DNA of 64,000 bases, taken from contig NZ_CP036313.1 in NCBI RefSeq assembly GCF_004319545.1, positions 4,032,501-4,096,500 of the forward strand. The letters run 5' to 3'. The DNA is from Desulfobacter hydrogenophilus (GTDB lineage Bacteria; Desulfobacterota; Desulfobacteria; Desulfobacterales; Desulfobacteraceae). The notes below the pieces were generated by a model. That model did no database searches. It was not told the origin of the DNA and saw only the letters and a program-made list of their open reading frames with translations. Shown here piece by piece: positions 18,024-27,175 of the stretch. The translations under genes were made by a program, and so were the position numbers. Each line of letters starts with the position of its first letter. Position 1 is the first letter of the stretch.

Positions 18024-20930
18024 GTGGGCCTTGATGAATATATAACCGGATTAAAATCCTTTAAGGGTTTTGCAGGCGATATTGTCAGCCACAAAATATT
18101 TGATGCGCAACCCGCAGCCTGGGCGTCCGGGAACTCTTTCCCTTGCTTTGCAAATGATTTGTCTCGCCTCTTTGCAGGGCTTAATATTAAAAATCTGTAT
18201 ACCCACCAGGCCCAGGCCATTTCGCTTATTCTTGACAAATGTCATACGGTTATTGCCACGCCCACGGCCTCGGGGAAAAGTCTGGTGTATAATCTGCCGG
18301 TGATGGATGCGCTGATATCTGATCCCAATGCCCATGCCCTGTACTTGTTTCCCCTCAAAGCCCTTGCCCGGGACCAACTCGATACCGTTAATAAGATGCT
18401 GACCGAAACTGATTCGCTTTTCTCACAGCCCTTGACCGCATGCGTTTATGACGGGGATATCACAGCGTATCAAAAGACAAAGGTGCGCAAAAATCCGCCC
18501 AATATCCTTTTATCCAACCCCGAGATGCTGCACCTGGCCATGTTGGCCCATCACCATTTATGGGCCTCTTTTTTCGGAAACCTTAAATACATCGTGGTGG
18601 ATGAGGTGCATACCTACCGCGGGGTCATGGGTTCAAATATGGCCTGGGTGTTTCGCAGGCTTTTGCGGATATGCAGGTTTTACGGATCAAATCCCTGTTT
18701 TATTTTCTGTTCAGCCACCATTGCCAACCCCGGACAGCTTGCCTCGGAATTGACCGGGCTGCCGGTGACGGTGGTAGATGAACAAGGCGCGCCCTGCGGG
18801 AAAAAAAATGTTTTAATGATGAAAGGGCTGGAAGGTGCGGCCCAGACCGCCATCACACTGATCCATGCCGCAGTATACCGAAATCTTGCTACCATTGTTT
18901 ACACCCAGTCCAGAAAAATTACGGAGCTTATTGCCCTATGGGCGGGACAGCGGGCCAAATCCATGGCGGATAAGATCTGTGCATACCGGGCCGGGTTTCT
19001 TCCCGAGGAGAGACGGGAGATTGAACAGAAACTTGCCAAAGGCGAACTGCTTTGCGTGGTGTCAACGTCTGCCCTTGAGCTTGGTATTGACATCGGCAAT
19101 CTGGATCTATGCATCCTTGTGGGGTATCCGGGAACCATGATGTCCACCTGGCAGCGGGCGGGCAGGGTAGGGCGGGACGGCAATGACTCCGCCATGGTGC
19201 TCATTGCCCATGAAGATGCTCTGGATCAATATTTTATCAACCATCCGGATATCTTTTTTACCATGCCTCCTGAAACCGCCCGGATCAATCCTGAAAATCC
19301 CCGGATTCTTGACCGCCATCTGGATTGTGCGGCGGCTGAACTCAGCCTTGACGCTGATGATCCCATGTTAAAGCCGCCGGTTGTGCAGGAACGGGTGCAG
19401 GCGCTGGGGCGGGAAGGCAAACTGCTGTTAAGCCGGGACGGAAATACCTGGTTTTCCCCCCGCAAACGCCCCCACCGGGAGGTCAGTTTACGGGGAACCG
19501 GGCACACCATTCCCATATTCAAAGAAGATACCCGGCAAAGCCTGGGGGAAATCGACCGGCACAGATCCTATTTTGAAACCCATGAAGGGGCGGTTTACCT
19601 GCACCGTGGACAAACCTTTGTGGTGACGGTTTTTGATCACCTTAAAGGCGTGGTCCGGGCGAAAAAGGAAAAGGTCAGCTATTACACCCGGGCAAGATCT
19701 TCAAAAAATACTGAAATTCTACATGTGAAAAAAACCTGTCAGGTCAAAGGCACCCGGGTGGGTTTTGGCACACTGAAAATCCGGGAACAGGTTACCGGCT
19801 ATGAAATGAAATCTGTGTCCGGCCAAAAATCCCTTGGCATCGTGCCGTTGGATCTGCCGGAACTGACCTACGAAACCCAGGGATTGTGGATTGAGATTCC
19901 AGACTGGATCCGGCAGCGCATTGAAACAGATCGTTTGCACTTCATGGGCGGGATTCACGCCTTAGAGCACGCAGCCATCGGTATGATGCCGCTGCTGGTG
20001 ATGACCGACAGAAATGATCTGGGCGGTATATCCATGCCGTTTCATCCCCAGGTTAAAACGGCGGTTGTTTTTATTTACGACGGCGTGCCGGGCGGTTTAG
20101 GGCTTACGTTACAGGCCTTTGACAACGCAGTGACCCTTATGCAAAGAACCTATGAGGCGATCCGGGACTGCCCCTGCGACACCGGGTGTCCGGCCTGTGT
20201 ACATTCGCCCAAATGCGGGTCCGGAAACCGTCCCATAGACAAGGAAGCGGCAAAGCAAATTCTTGATATGCTCCTTGAACAAAAAGCGGGGCAGGGCGGA
20301 TTTGCGGCTGCACCAGCCGGACGTCCGACTGTTTTCCCGGATATTGCTATCTTAAAAAAAGCGACCCATGAAAAAAAACCAGTCGCCATCTCTCCCAAAA
20401 GATACGCCGTGCTTGACATTGAAACCCGGCGGTCCGCCAAGCAGGTGGGCGGATGGCACAAAGCCGAACGTATGGGGGTGTCTTGCGCCGTGCTCTACGA
20501 TTCCCTTGAAAAGGATTTTCTGGTTTATTACCAGGAGGATCTGGAAAAACTTGTGGAACGGCTTAGGCAGATGGACCTTATTATTGGGTTTAACATTATC
20601 CGTTTTGATTACAAAGTGTTGTCCGGTCTGAGCCGGTTCGATTTTCACAGCCTTCCCACCCTGGATATCCTGACAAAAGTCCATGAGCGTCTGGGCTATC
20701 GGCTTTCACTGGATCATTTGGCCAGCCAAACCCTGGGCCTTGAAAAAAGTGCCGACGGCCTTCTGGCCTTGAAATGGTGGCAGGAAGGTCGTCTGGATCT
20801 GATTGTTGACTATTGTACCCAGGATGTGCGCGTCACCCATGAGCTATACATGTATGGCCGGGATAATGGGTTTTTGCTTTTTAAAAACAAGGCCGGCAAC
20901 CATGTCCGCATTCCTCTGGACTGGCAATAG
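18024..20930 (+). CDS. MrfA-type DEAD/DEAH helicase fused to MrfB-like DEDD exonuclease
   Basis: 968 residues. Part one is an MrfA/YprA-like helicase: Walker A TPTASGKS (residues 80-87), VVDEVHTYRG (about 190), SATIANP, motif VI QRAGRVGRDGND (about 376) and the four-cysteine DUF1998 cluster CPCDTGCPACVHSPKCGSG (about 715). Part two (from about 790) is an RNase-H-like 3'-5' exonuclease: AVLDIETRR with D and E, GFNIIRFDYKVL with D, and DYCTQDVRVTHELY with the last D. In Bacillus subtilis MrfA and MrfB are separate proteins that repair mitomycin C damage outside the UvrABC path; here one chain holds both. The start is GTG 18024, chosen because it directly follows the arginase stop. Confidence 0.85.
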   Translation: MGLDEYITGLKSFKGFAGDIVSHKIFDAQPAAWASGNSFPCFANDLSRLFAGLNIKNLYTHQAQAISLILDKCHTVIATPTASGKSLVYNLPVMDALISDPNAHALYLFPLKALARDQLDTVNKMLTETDSLFSQPLTACVYDGDITAYQKTKVRKNPPNILLSNPEMLHLAMLAHHHLWASFFGNLKYIVVDEVHTYRGVMGSNMAWVFRRLLRICRFYGSNPCFIFCSATIANPGQLASELTGLPVTVVDEQGAPCGKKNVLMMKGLEGAAQTAITLIHAAVYRNLATIVYTQSRKITELIALWAGQRAKSMADKICAYRAGFLPEERREIEQKLAKGELLCVVSTSALELGIDIGNLDLCILVGYPGTMMSTWQRAGRVGRDGNDSAMVLIAHEDALDQYFINHPDIFFTMPPETARINPENPRILDRHLDCAAAELSLDADDPMLKPPVVQERVQALGREGKLLLSRDGNTWFSPRKRPHREVSLRGTGHTIPIFKEDTRQSLGEIDRHRSYFETHEGAVYLHRGQTFVVTVFDHLKGVVRAKKEKVSYYTRARSSKNTEILHVKKTCQVKGTRVGFGTLKIREQVTGYEMKSVSGQKSLGIVPLDLPELTYETQGLWIEIPDWIRQRIETDRLHFMGGIHALEHAAIGMMPLLVMTDRNDLGGISMPFHPQVKTAVVFIYDGVPGGLGLTLQAFDNAVTLMQRTYEAIRDCPCDTGCPACVHSPKCGSGNRPIDKEAAKQILDMLLEQKAGQGGFAAAPAGRPTVFPDIAILKKATHEKKPVAISPKRYAVLDIETRRSAKQVGGWHKAERMGVSCAVLYDSLEKDFLVYYQEDLEKLVERLRQMDLIIGFNIIRFDYKVLSGLSRFDFHSLPTLDILTKVHERLGYRLSLDHLASQTLGLEKSADGLLALKWWQEGRLDLIVDYCTQDVRVTHELYMYGRDNGFLLFKNKAGNHVRIPLDWQ

Positions 20931-21037
20931 TAATAGATTTTTCATGTTTTATGATATAGATTTTACCTTTTTAAGGCATAATACTTCTTTAAATATAGTT
21001 TAATGGTCTTGTTGCTATTGATTCAAACATCATTTTA

Positions 21038-21059
21038 CGGCGGACATGAAAGTCCGCCG
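21038..21059. terminator. hairpin between convergent genes
   Basis: A perfect 8-bp stem, CGGCGGAC with GTCCGCCG, encloses ATGAAA. It lies between the helicase stop (20930) and the nitroreductase stop (21083), which converge. No clear U-run follows on either strand, so termination is likely but not certain. Confidence 0.5.
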
Positions 21060-21082
21060 CAATTTAATGAAAACCAGCAGTG

Positions 21083-21907
21083 CTATCTTTCAAAATAAGT
21101 AATATCCGGTTCATTTCTTTTAGGGGCCCTAACATATTTTATTTTCGGAATTCCAACCATGAGTGCACCATGACAGGTATGGTGCTCTGGCAGCCCAAGT
21201 TTTTCTGAAAGACCCGGCCACTGAGTTGCAGCATAATTGACATAGCCCGCCCAGCAACTTCCCAGACCAAATGCCGGTAAGGCAAGCTCAAGGTAAGCAA
21301 GTGCGGTATGGCAGTCAGCCGAAGCACTTCCGAACTCATCGGATGCATGGGCAAAGACAAGCTGGGGCGCATCCCTGCATATCCTGTCAATACCCAGATC
21401 CCATTGTTTGATCAGTTTGTCAAAATGCATAATTAACGCTTTCTCAGGATGCTTTTCCAGGCCGAATTTCATCCAGTCTATGACATGGGAGGCAATGTCT
21501 TTCACATCCTCTTTTTTGTCAAACACCAACCACTTCACCGGTTGCTTGTTACTGCCGGTCGGTGCACAGCATGCAATTGAAAGGGCCTTTTCAAACCGAT
21601 CCTTTGGCACCGGTTGCTTTTTATACATCCTGATAGATCGCCTGGATCTTAAAAAATGTTCAGTTTGTTCCGGGTTTAAAATTAAATCCTCTTGAATGAG
21701 CAGACAAACCTCCGGTGGGATCGTTTCAAGATGAAAAGCGCCCTTGGGGCATATGGCCACGCAATGTCCGCACTGGATACAGAATTTTTCAGCCCCCTTT
21801 ATTAGAGAAGGACCTTTTTTTTTCATTTCAATAATTTTTGCAGGGCAGTCAAGTGCGCAGAGCCCATCCTTGTCACATTTGTCATAATTGATTTTAAATA
21901 GGGTCAT
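21083..21907 (-). CDS. nitroreductase with N-terminal two-[4Fe-4S] ferredoxin domain
   Basis: 274 residues from ATG 21907 (AAGGA upstream; the longer frame to 22129 is not credible). Residues 1-65 hold two ferredoxin motifs (CDKDGLCALDCP and CIQCGHCVAICP). The rest is an FMN nitroreductase fold: RSRRSIRMYKKQPVP and CAPTGSNKQPVKW near the flavin site, and AFGLGSCWAGYV. Fused enzymes like this are common in strict anaerobes and probably take electrons from ferredoxin to an FMN site. The substrate is unknown. It is a single gene read toward the helicase. Confidence 0.85.
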   Translation of the reverse strand: MTLFKINYDKCDKDGLCALDCPAKIIEMKKKGPSLIKGAEKFCIQCGHCVAICPKGAFHLETIPPEVCLLIQEDLILNPEQTEHFLRSRRSIRMYKKQPVPKDRFEKALSIACCAPTGSNKQPVKWLVFDKKEDVKDIASHVIDWMKFGLEKHPEKALIMHFDKLIKQWDLGIDRICRDAPQLVFAHASDEFGSASADCHTALAYLELALPAFGLGSCWAGYVNYAATQWPGLSEKLGLPEHHTCHGALMVGIPKIKYVRAPKRNEPDITYFER

Positions 21908-22411
21908 TGTCTTATTGTCCTTTTGATCAAAAATTTTCAATGTATAGAACCTTCGTTGCATATGGATAAATTGATAGCAAAATCCGAATACCAGCGACAG
22001 TTTTTTGTATCTTCCCGATATTGATTTTGCCTTCACTGCTCCCAAAACACAGTGGATCAATATCACAGTGCCTGAATATAAACTTATCTGGATTGTTAGT
22101 GAACAGGGTAAAAGATTTTCTTTGGGCATACCCGGTAATATGGAATGTATTCACATCAAATGTTGACGGACAGTTTCAAATCTAATACGCATTAATCCAA
22201 GGGATTACGATGTACCGAAGGGGGCAATTGGCATATCGCTTGGTGCCCAGGAAGGCATAAATAGGATTTTATATTGATATTTTTTCTTTAGGACCGCTAC
22301 AAGGCGCATTAAAGGTAAAGGTTGAATAGCAGTCCTATTGTGCCTTTGATGGAACGAACTATATGGGCCAAAAGGCAAGCTATTTCGTTCAAGTTATTTA
22401 ATCTGCGGTCC
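21908..22411. other. intergenic region with short inverted repeat
   Basis: No credible gene in 504 bp. AGGACCGC at 22290 and GCGGTCCT at 22405 are inverted copies about 110 bp apart. The segment around 22395-22415 (ATTTAATCTGCGGTCCTTA) recurs at 2367-2385 with one difference. Confidence 0.5.
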
Positions 22412-23269
22412 TTAAAACCTGTTTGTCCAAAGAAATGCGTTGGTAATGCGTGATAGAAGCCAAAATATTCCAACCGGCAGCAAGACGACCTGAATGACGA
22501 ATAGGGCCACATATAGAGATGATAGCTTAAGGAGATTAGAGACCATACTCCCCATATTTTGAATCATCTCTTTTAGGGACGTTTTTAAATCGGCGGTTTT
22601 TTCACCCACAAAGTTGAAACCGTTTTTTACAGTTCCCAACACCCCATTGATTTCCGGCATGCGCACATCCTTTAGGCGCTCTATAACAGGGTAACTCATG
22701 GCAAGCTCATCTTTGACCTTGATGATTTCCGGCGAGAAATAATTTCCATTTAAATAGGAGCTAATAATTGAGGCGGTCGGCAGGCATAAGCGAGCAACCG
22801 CAATCAGAACGATAGACTTTAAAATTATATCTCTTATCGTTTTCGCTCGTACGCTCTTCAAGATAGTGGCTATGACGAAGGCGATCAGGAAAATGGCAAT
22901 CAGGACAGGGGCAAATTCTACGCTTAGTTCATACGCGATCTTCTGTATTCCAAGTGATACTATTGCTGTAACGATTATATCTGATGCTCGCTCCGTCATA
23001 TCATCTAATGGATCAAGCGCTTGACCTGCCGCCAGCGACACCCCAAGACCGGCCGGTTCTATCTGAATCTGAGATTCTTTTATGACGGAGACTGATGCGT
23101 TAACAATCCGGCAAACGCTATAGGCCAGTCCGGCTTTGGTTATTGCTTCCGAGAAGTAGGTCTCTGCCTTTTGATCGAGATACGGAAGTTTTAAGCCGGG
23201 AAGCATGAATAGCGTCAGGGCTATGACTACGAGAATAATCGGCTTTGCTATAGCTGGATTGGTTTCCAC
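22412..23269 (-). CDS. multi-spanning membrane protein of unknown function
   Basis: 285 residues, not recognised. An N-terminal hydrophobic segment (ILVVIALTLFMLPGLKL) is followed by a soluble part of about 80 residues, a strong central pair of membrane segments (VLIAIFLIAFVIATIL; IILKSIVLIAVARLC) and a C-terminal one (VALFVIQVVLLPVGIFWLL). Between the last two lies an amphipathic stretch (VKNGFNFVGEKTADLKTSLKEM) that could form a helix. The sequence looks like a genuine inner-membrane protein, not a chance frame. The neighbours give no functional hint. It has its own long upstream region containing repeat copy C. Confidence 0.65.
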   Translation of the reverse strand: METNPAIAKPIILVVIALTLFMLPGLKLPYLDQKAETYFSEAITKAGLAYSVCRIVNASVSVIKESQIQIEPAGLGVSLAAGQALDPLDDMTERASDIIVTAIVSLGIQKIAYELSVEFAPVLIAIFLIAFVIATILKSVRAKTIRDIILKSIVLIAVARLCLPTASIISSYLNGNYFSPEIIKVKDELAMSYPVIERLKDVRMPEINGVLGTVKNGFNFVGEKTADLKTSLKEMIQNMGSMVSNLLKLSSLYVALFVIQVVLLPVGIFWLLSRITNAFLWTNRF

Positions 23270-23676
23270 TTTATACCTTTTTCATTAACAGACATCCATT
23301 TATTATAGTCTTTTTTGTATTTATGTACGGGTACAAAAAGTAATCTTACTCTTTATGGGTATAGAGAATTGCCCTTAATCTATATATTTAGCATGGGTTG
23401 GCGCCGTTGGCATAGAATTTTTATGTAACCATATGCTGCTGGGGGCCTTTTGTTTTAATCACCTGCCAAACACATCAAAATATCTGCAATATTGGGTGTA
23501 TTTCATTTTCCTGATGGACAAAAATAGACCTTGCTGATATGAAAACCCATTTGGTCAATAACAGCCATGGGCTGACCGGGCCTATTAACACCCAGACTCA
23601 GTTCACAATGAATATTTTGAGATTTGAGTATGTTACACAGACTTTTATATAAAACCTCAGTGAGAAATGCGGTATA
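23270..23676. other. intergenic region containing repeat copy C
   Basis: The region between the divergent membrane-protein and DUF2914 genes contains repeat copy C (23559-23651) and otherwise AT-rich DNA without a gene. Confidence 0.55.
23559..23651 (-). repeat. dispersed intergenic repeat, copy C
   Basis: On the minus strand: TTATATAAAAGTCTGTGTAA, then a diverged middle, then GTGAACTGAGTCTGGGTGTT, AATAGGCCCGGTCAGCCCAT and GGCTGTTATT. It ends 25 bp upstream of the DUF2914 ATG. It shares the outer TAAAAGTCTGTGTA block with copies D and G. Confidence 0.75.
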
Positions 23677-24450
23677 ATGAACAGGACCAGTATCGAGGAT
23701 CGCGACAAGCGCCTCATGAAAAAATTTCGAAATATTATTGAGAAGAAGGAGCCGCTCAAGCAGCAAACGCCTCCTAAACGCTCATGGCCCGTCTTCACGC
23801 TGGCAGGATTCATCATAGTGGCAAGTATCATATTCATAATTTGCCATATGATTCCCGAACGTGTGCTGACGGATCCCTCATCCACCCCGGAAAAATTTGA
23901 GACCGACATCCCGGAAAATTCTGTGTCCTTGGATCAATACACAGTCACTGATGTTGAAAAACTGGATCCCTCCAATGAAAAGTTGGCCCAAGCACTCCCG
24001 TCTGAACCGATCCCTGTTGTGTCGTCAGAAGAGGTACCACCGCATTCCGAAGTTGTACAGACCCCGAAAAAGGAAGCACCCATGGAGACACTTCCAGAAA
24101 TCGTCAGTTCCACCGATGTGACCATCCACGAACTGGTTATCTGCCGTGGTATCAAACACAGACAATATGTGTCTCCCGGGAACCGTTTTTCAATGGGAAA
24201 CGGTGCAAAACCCGTGGTCTGGACATGGATGAACGTCCTGACCGACAAACCACCCCAAGATCTAAGCCACATTTATTACCTCAATGGAAAAAGGTACTGC
24301 CGGGTCATTCTTCCGGTCCGCTACCCTAGAACCCGAACCTGGAGCAAAGTGAAATTGAATAGATCCGCGCATGCCGGGTCATGGCGTGTGGACGTTGTTA
24401 ATAGCAGTGGGCAGATAATCGCAAGAACTGAGTTCACCGTTGAGATCTGA
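23677..24450 (+). CDS. membrane-anchored DUF2914 protein
   Basis: 257 residues: a short cytoplasmic N-terminus rich in lysine, one transmembrane helix (VFTLAGFIIVASIIFIIC), a proline- and glutamate-rich linker and a C-terminal DUF2914 domain. The domain is recognised by VICRGIKHRQYVSPG, VVWTWMNV, HIYYLNGKRYCRVILPV, RTRTWSKVKLN and GSWRVDVVNSSGQII. DUF2914 is a small extracytoplasmic beta domain of unknown role. The ATG at 23677 has no good ribosome site; ATG 23716 is an alternative. The gene lies between repeat copies C and D. Confidence 0.75.
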   Translation: MNRTSIEDRDKRLMKKFRNIIEKKEPLKQQTPPKRSWPVFTLAGFIIVASIIFIICHMIPERVLTDPSSTPEKFETDIPENSVSLDQYTVTDVEKLDPSNEKLAQALPSEPIPVVSSEEVPPHSEVVQTPKKEAPMETLPEIVSSTDVTIHELVICRGIKHRQYVSPGNRFSMGNGAKPVVWTWMNVLTDKPPQDLSHIYYLNGKRYCRVILPVRYPRTRTWSKVKLNRSAHAGSWRVDVVNSSGQIIARTEFTVEI

Positions 24451-24485
24451 CAGAGTCTTTCCTTTAATTCACTCTTCGCTTTTGC

Positions 24486-24583
24486 TATAACAGCCACGGG
24501 CTGACTTGGTCTATCGACACCCAGGCTCCGCCCACAATGAAAGTTGGAAGATCTGTGACGCCTACACAGACTTTTTTATAAAA
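24486..24583 (-). repeat. dispersed intergenic repeat, copy D
   Basis: The fullest minus-strand copy: TTTTATAAAAAAGTCTGTGT, CACAGATCTTCCAACTTTCA, TTGTGGGCGGAGCCTGGGTG, TCGATAGACCAAGTCAGCCC and GTGGCTGTTATAG. It lies 35 bp downstream of the DUF2914 stop. Confidence 0.8.
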
Positions 24584-24777
24584 GCCCAGAGCATGCAAAC
24601 AAAGAGAGATTATATATTACTGAAACTGATGCCTTGCCAGGGAAGCAGAAGATTCAACAGATAAAGCCTGCGGGTTTTCGGGAAAATTTATGCCGTCATC
24701 TTATTTATTCTTGTAATTTCCACCTATAAATGATGTTCTACAGGAAAATAGATTCTGTAAAACGGTGTACATTTTCA

Positions 24778-24873
24778 TATGAAAGTTCCAAGAAGTTACT
24801 GAATTACTTTCATGCTTTGTTGTGGGTTGAACCTGGGTATTGGTAGACCAAGTCAGCCCATGGCTGTTATATC
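24778..24873 (+). repeat. dispersed intergenic repeat, copy E
   Basis: Contains ATATGAAAG, TTACTTTCATGCTTTGTTGT, GGGTTGAACCTGGGTATTGG and TAGACCAAGTCAGCCCATGG, ending CTGTTATAT. It aligns over its whole length with copy B and ends 30 bp ahead of the PilZ gene. Confidence 0.8.
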
Positions 24874-24902
24874 AATTTACGTGTTCGTTTCAGGAAAAAC
24901 AG

Positions 24903-25382
24903 ATGACGCCATTAAACATTATATTTACCCTCATAATTTTTCTTATCTCAATCTTTTTATGCGTTCAGCTCCTTAAACTTTACAGACGGTTTAAACGGGC
25001 TTCGGACAATGCCACCGCAAAAAATATTTATGTCATCAAGTACAATAACAGTGTAGATGAAGATATTTTTCCAGAAAGCCGGACAGCCGTCGAACCAACC
25101 GTCCCTCGGCCTAAAGTTTCGGACGGGTCGGAACGCCGCAGGTACCATAGAACTGAATTTCAGGGGTTTGTAGACTTTATAAACGAAGGCACCCTGTATA
25201 AAGAACAGGCCAGGGATCTGAGTTACTCCGGAATTTTTATCCAGTCCAAGACACCGGAAAAATACAAAGAAAACGATTTTATTGTCATGACCTTTCAAAC
25301 CGAGGAGACAGGCCCCCAGCGGCAGAGCGGCCGGATCACCCGAATCAACAACACCGGTATCGGCGTCAATTTTGTCCGCTGA
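24903..25382 (+). CDS. membrane-anchored PilZ domain protein
   Basis: 159 residues from ATG 24903; the longer frame from 24840 starts inside the repeat. One N-terminal transmembrane helix (IIFTLIIFLISIFLCVQLL) is followed by a linker and a PilZ domain. The c-di-GMP-binding signature is seen as ERRRYHRTEF (RxxxR) and DLSYSGIFI (the D/NxSxxG box). It probably senses c-di-GMP at the inner face of the membrane. The partner it controls is not visible in the neighbourhood. Confidence 0.82.
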   Translation: MTPLNIIFTLIIFLISIFLCVQLLKLYRRFKRASDNATAKNIYVIKYNNSVDEDIFPESRTAVEPTVPRPKVSDGSERRRYHRTEFQGFVDFINEGTLYKEQARDLSYSGIFIQSKTPEKYKENDFIVMTFQTEETGPQRQSGRITRINNTGIGVNFVR

Positions 25383-25619
25383 CGTTTATCCCCGGCCATT
25401 TGGACCTCTTGAAAAATGGAGGTTGTCAAACGAGTAGTGCTCTCCTCGCCCCCCTTTCTTCGACAAAGATTTTATGTCTTGAGTGTTTGGGAATAAAATA
25501 GAAAATAGTGAGGAACGCGAACGTCTGGTTGAAATTTATGATTATGATATTGAAGATTTTCTGATTCAAAAGTCTTTTTCGGAAAATCAAACAGAGATGC
25601 TTTTAAAAGGAAAAAGGGA

Positions 25620-26405
25620 ATGTATCAGAAGGTCTGCATGGAAAATGTTGCTATTGTGCTTCATGATACCCGGATTCCGGAAAATATTGGCGCAGCAGCC
25701 CGAGCGGCTGCAAATATGGGGGTGGGACAGGTTATTTTATCCGCCCCCAGGAACTTTGATATGGAACGTGTTCTGAAAGTTGCGACCCACTCAGCTTCCG
25801 GACTGGTGGAGGCCATGACGGTCTGCAACACGCTTCCTGAGGCCCTTGGGACATTCAACTGGATCGTTGGAACCACCGCAAGGCTTGGCGGTACGCGCCG
25901 GGTGAATTTTTCTCCGGCTGATCTTGCCACAAAGCTGATTCCTATTTCTTCAGAAAACCGGGTGGCCGTTCTTTTCGGCCCCGAGGACCGGGGGCTGACC
26001 AATGAAGATTTGCAGCTATGCCACGACCTTGTGAATATCCCCGCAGCCGGATTTTCTTCCCTGAACCTGGCCCAGGCTGTCATGGTCATTAGTTATGAAT
26101 TGTTCAAGGCCCGCACCCGGGAACCGAAATTTTATATTCCCCGGCTGGCGTGTCGGTATGAGCTGGAGAATATGTATGAAGAGCTGCAAGATACCTTTAA
26201 CCGAATCCATTACATCAATCATGAAAATCCGGAACAAAGGTTGGACAAGACCCGCAGTTTTTTAAGCCGCTATCAGCTCAGATCTCGGGAGGTCAGTCTA
26301 ATCCGGGGATTCTGTCGTCAGGTGGCGCGGTATGGAGAAAAGTGCTACCAGGATGGCGTAACTGCAGGCGCTGCCGGAGGCAAGAAGACCCAAGAGACCC
26401 GATAA
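25620..26405 (+). CDS. TrmJ-like SpoU-family RNA 2'-O-methyltransferase
   Basis: 261 residues. NVAIVLHDTRIPENIGAAAR is motif 1 with the arginine and asparagine of SPOUT enzymes, VAVLFGPEDRGLTNEDL is motif 2, and AGFSSLNLAQAVMVISYEL is motif 3 with the knot. A roughly 100-residue helical C-terminus follows, as in TrmJ, which methylates the 2'-OH of nucleotide 32 in tRNA. AGGAAAAAGGGA precedes ATG 25620. Other SpoU enzymes that act on rRNA cannot be wholly excluded. An overlapping frame from 25483 is likely not a gene. Confidence 0.85.
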   Translation: MYQKVCMENVAIVLHDTRIPENIGAAARAAANMGVGQVILSAPRNFDMERVLKVATHSASGLVEAMTVCNTLPEALGTFNWIVGTTARLGGTRRVNFSPADLATKLIPISSENRVAVLFGPEDRGLTNEDLQLCHDLVNIPAAGFSSLNLAQAVMVISYELFKARTREPKFYIPRLACRYELENMYEELQDTFNRIHYINHENPEQRLDKTRSFLSRYQLRSREVSLIRGFCRQVARYGEKCYQDGVTAGAAGGKKTQETR

Positions 26406-26427
26406 AAAAGGCTAATGTGCGCTTGTT

Positions 26428-27159
26428 TCATAGTTTGATCAGTTCCAGGGCGCCCCACAGCCCAATCTGTTTTCCTGAAATGATAATAATGCCCTGGACC
26501 CCTGCCATATTCTTGCCAATGGCAATGGCCCTTTCAATGTCTTTGGGGGTCTGGATTTCATTGCCAAGGGATGTGGCCGCAGCATCGGCCAGGGCACAGC
26601 AATCTGCCAGCACAGATACGGCATCGGCCTTGCCGAAACTTTTGGAATGCCCCACGGTGCCCGAAGAGGTGCACATGGCAAACGAAGCGGCACGCCGGGC
26701 CACTTTAATACCGGCCTTCATGCTCAAGGGCGATGATCCGGCATAAATGGTAAATATAGTCTGGGTATCTGATTTTATGAAAATATCGCCGCCGTTTTCC
26801 ACCAGGACATTTGCAGACCATTGAAGCAGATCTCTGCCCACACTTTGGGCCACAGCGCCGGCCACGGCTGCCATGGGGCCGACACCGGCAGTTTTTGCAG
26901 CCTGGGTCATTTCAGAAATGATTTTAGGCGCGATCCCTGGACTGGACAACGGTGTCATGCTATCGGCAAATCCTGGGAAACAAGCAATGTGATTTTCAAT
27001 GTACTGGCGGTGATCCAGAATGGACCGTACAGCTTGTTTACTGAGATCCGAATCGGCCTGGATATTGAGGTTGGTCTCCTTTACGGTTACATTAAAGGTC
27101 ACCAATCCTTGTTTTTTGTGGCAAACACGATAAATTTTGCGGTTATCAAACATTGGCAT
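26428..27159 (-). CDS. UPF0280 (ApbE-like fold) protein
   Basis: 243 residues from ATG 27159; the TTG at 27189 would overlap the dGTPase-like gene. PMAAVAGAVAQSVGRDLL, VLVENGGDIFIK, SLSMKAGIKVARRAASFAMC and SSGTVGHSKSFGKADAVSVL are typical of UPF0280, a family related to the FMN transferase ApbE and often present in methanogens and sulfate reducers. VENGGD and SFGKAD correspond to conserved ApbE positions for flavin binding. Its activity is unproven. It begins 16 bp after the dGTPase-like stop, in the same leftward operon. Confidence 0.8.
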   Translation of the reverse strand: MPMFDNRKIYRVCHKKQGLVTFNVTVKETNLNIQADSDLSKQAVRSILDHRQYIENHIACFPGFADSMTPLSSPGIAPKIISEMTQAAKTAGVGPMAAVAGAVAQSVGRDLLQWSANVLVENGGDIFIKSDTQTIFTIYAGSSPLSMKAGIKVARRAASFAMCTSSGTVGHSKSFGKADAVSVLADCCALADAAATSLGNEIQTPKDIERAIAIGKNMAGVQGIIIISGKQIGLWGALELIKL

Positions 27160-27175
27160 TTCAGGTGTTCTGCCG

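Larger units (their letters stand above)
24451..24902. other. intergenic region with two facing repeat copies
   Basis: 452 bp without a gene, carrying copies D (minus) and E (plus) of the dispersed repeat with about 190 bp of AT-rich DNA between. Together they form a large inverted repeat. Confidence 0.6.

Noticed and set aside
25483..25776. 97-aa frame starting at GTG 25483 that overlaps trmJ
   Set aside because: Its second half is only the out-of-frame shadow of trmJ; the first 45 residues alone have no recognisable features.
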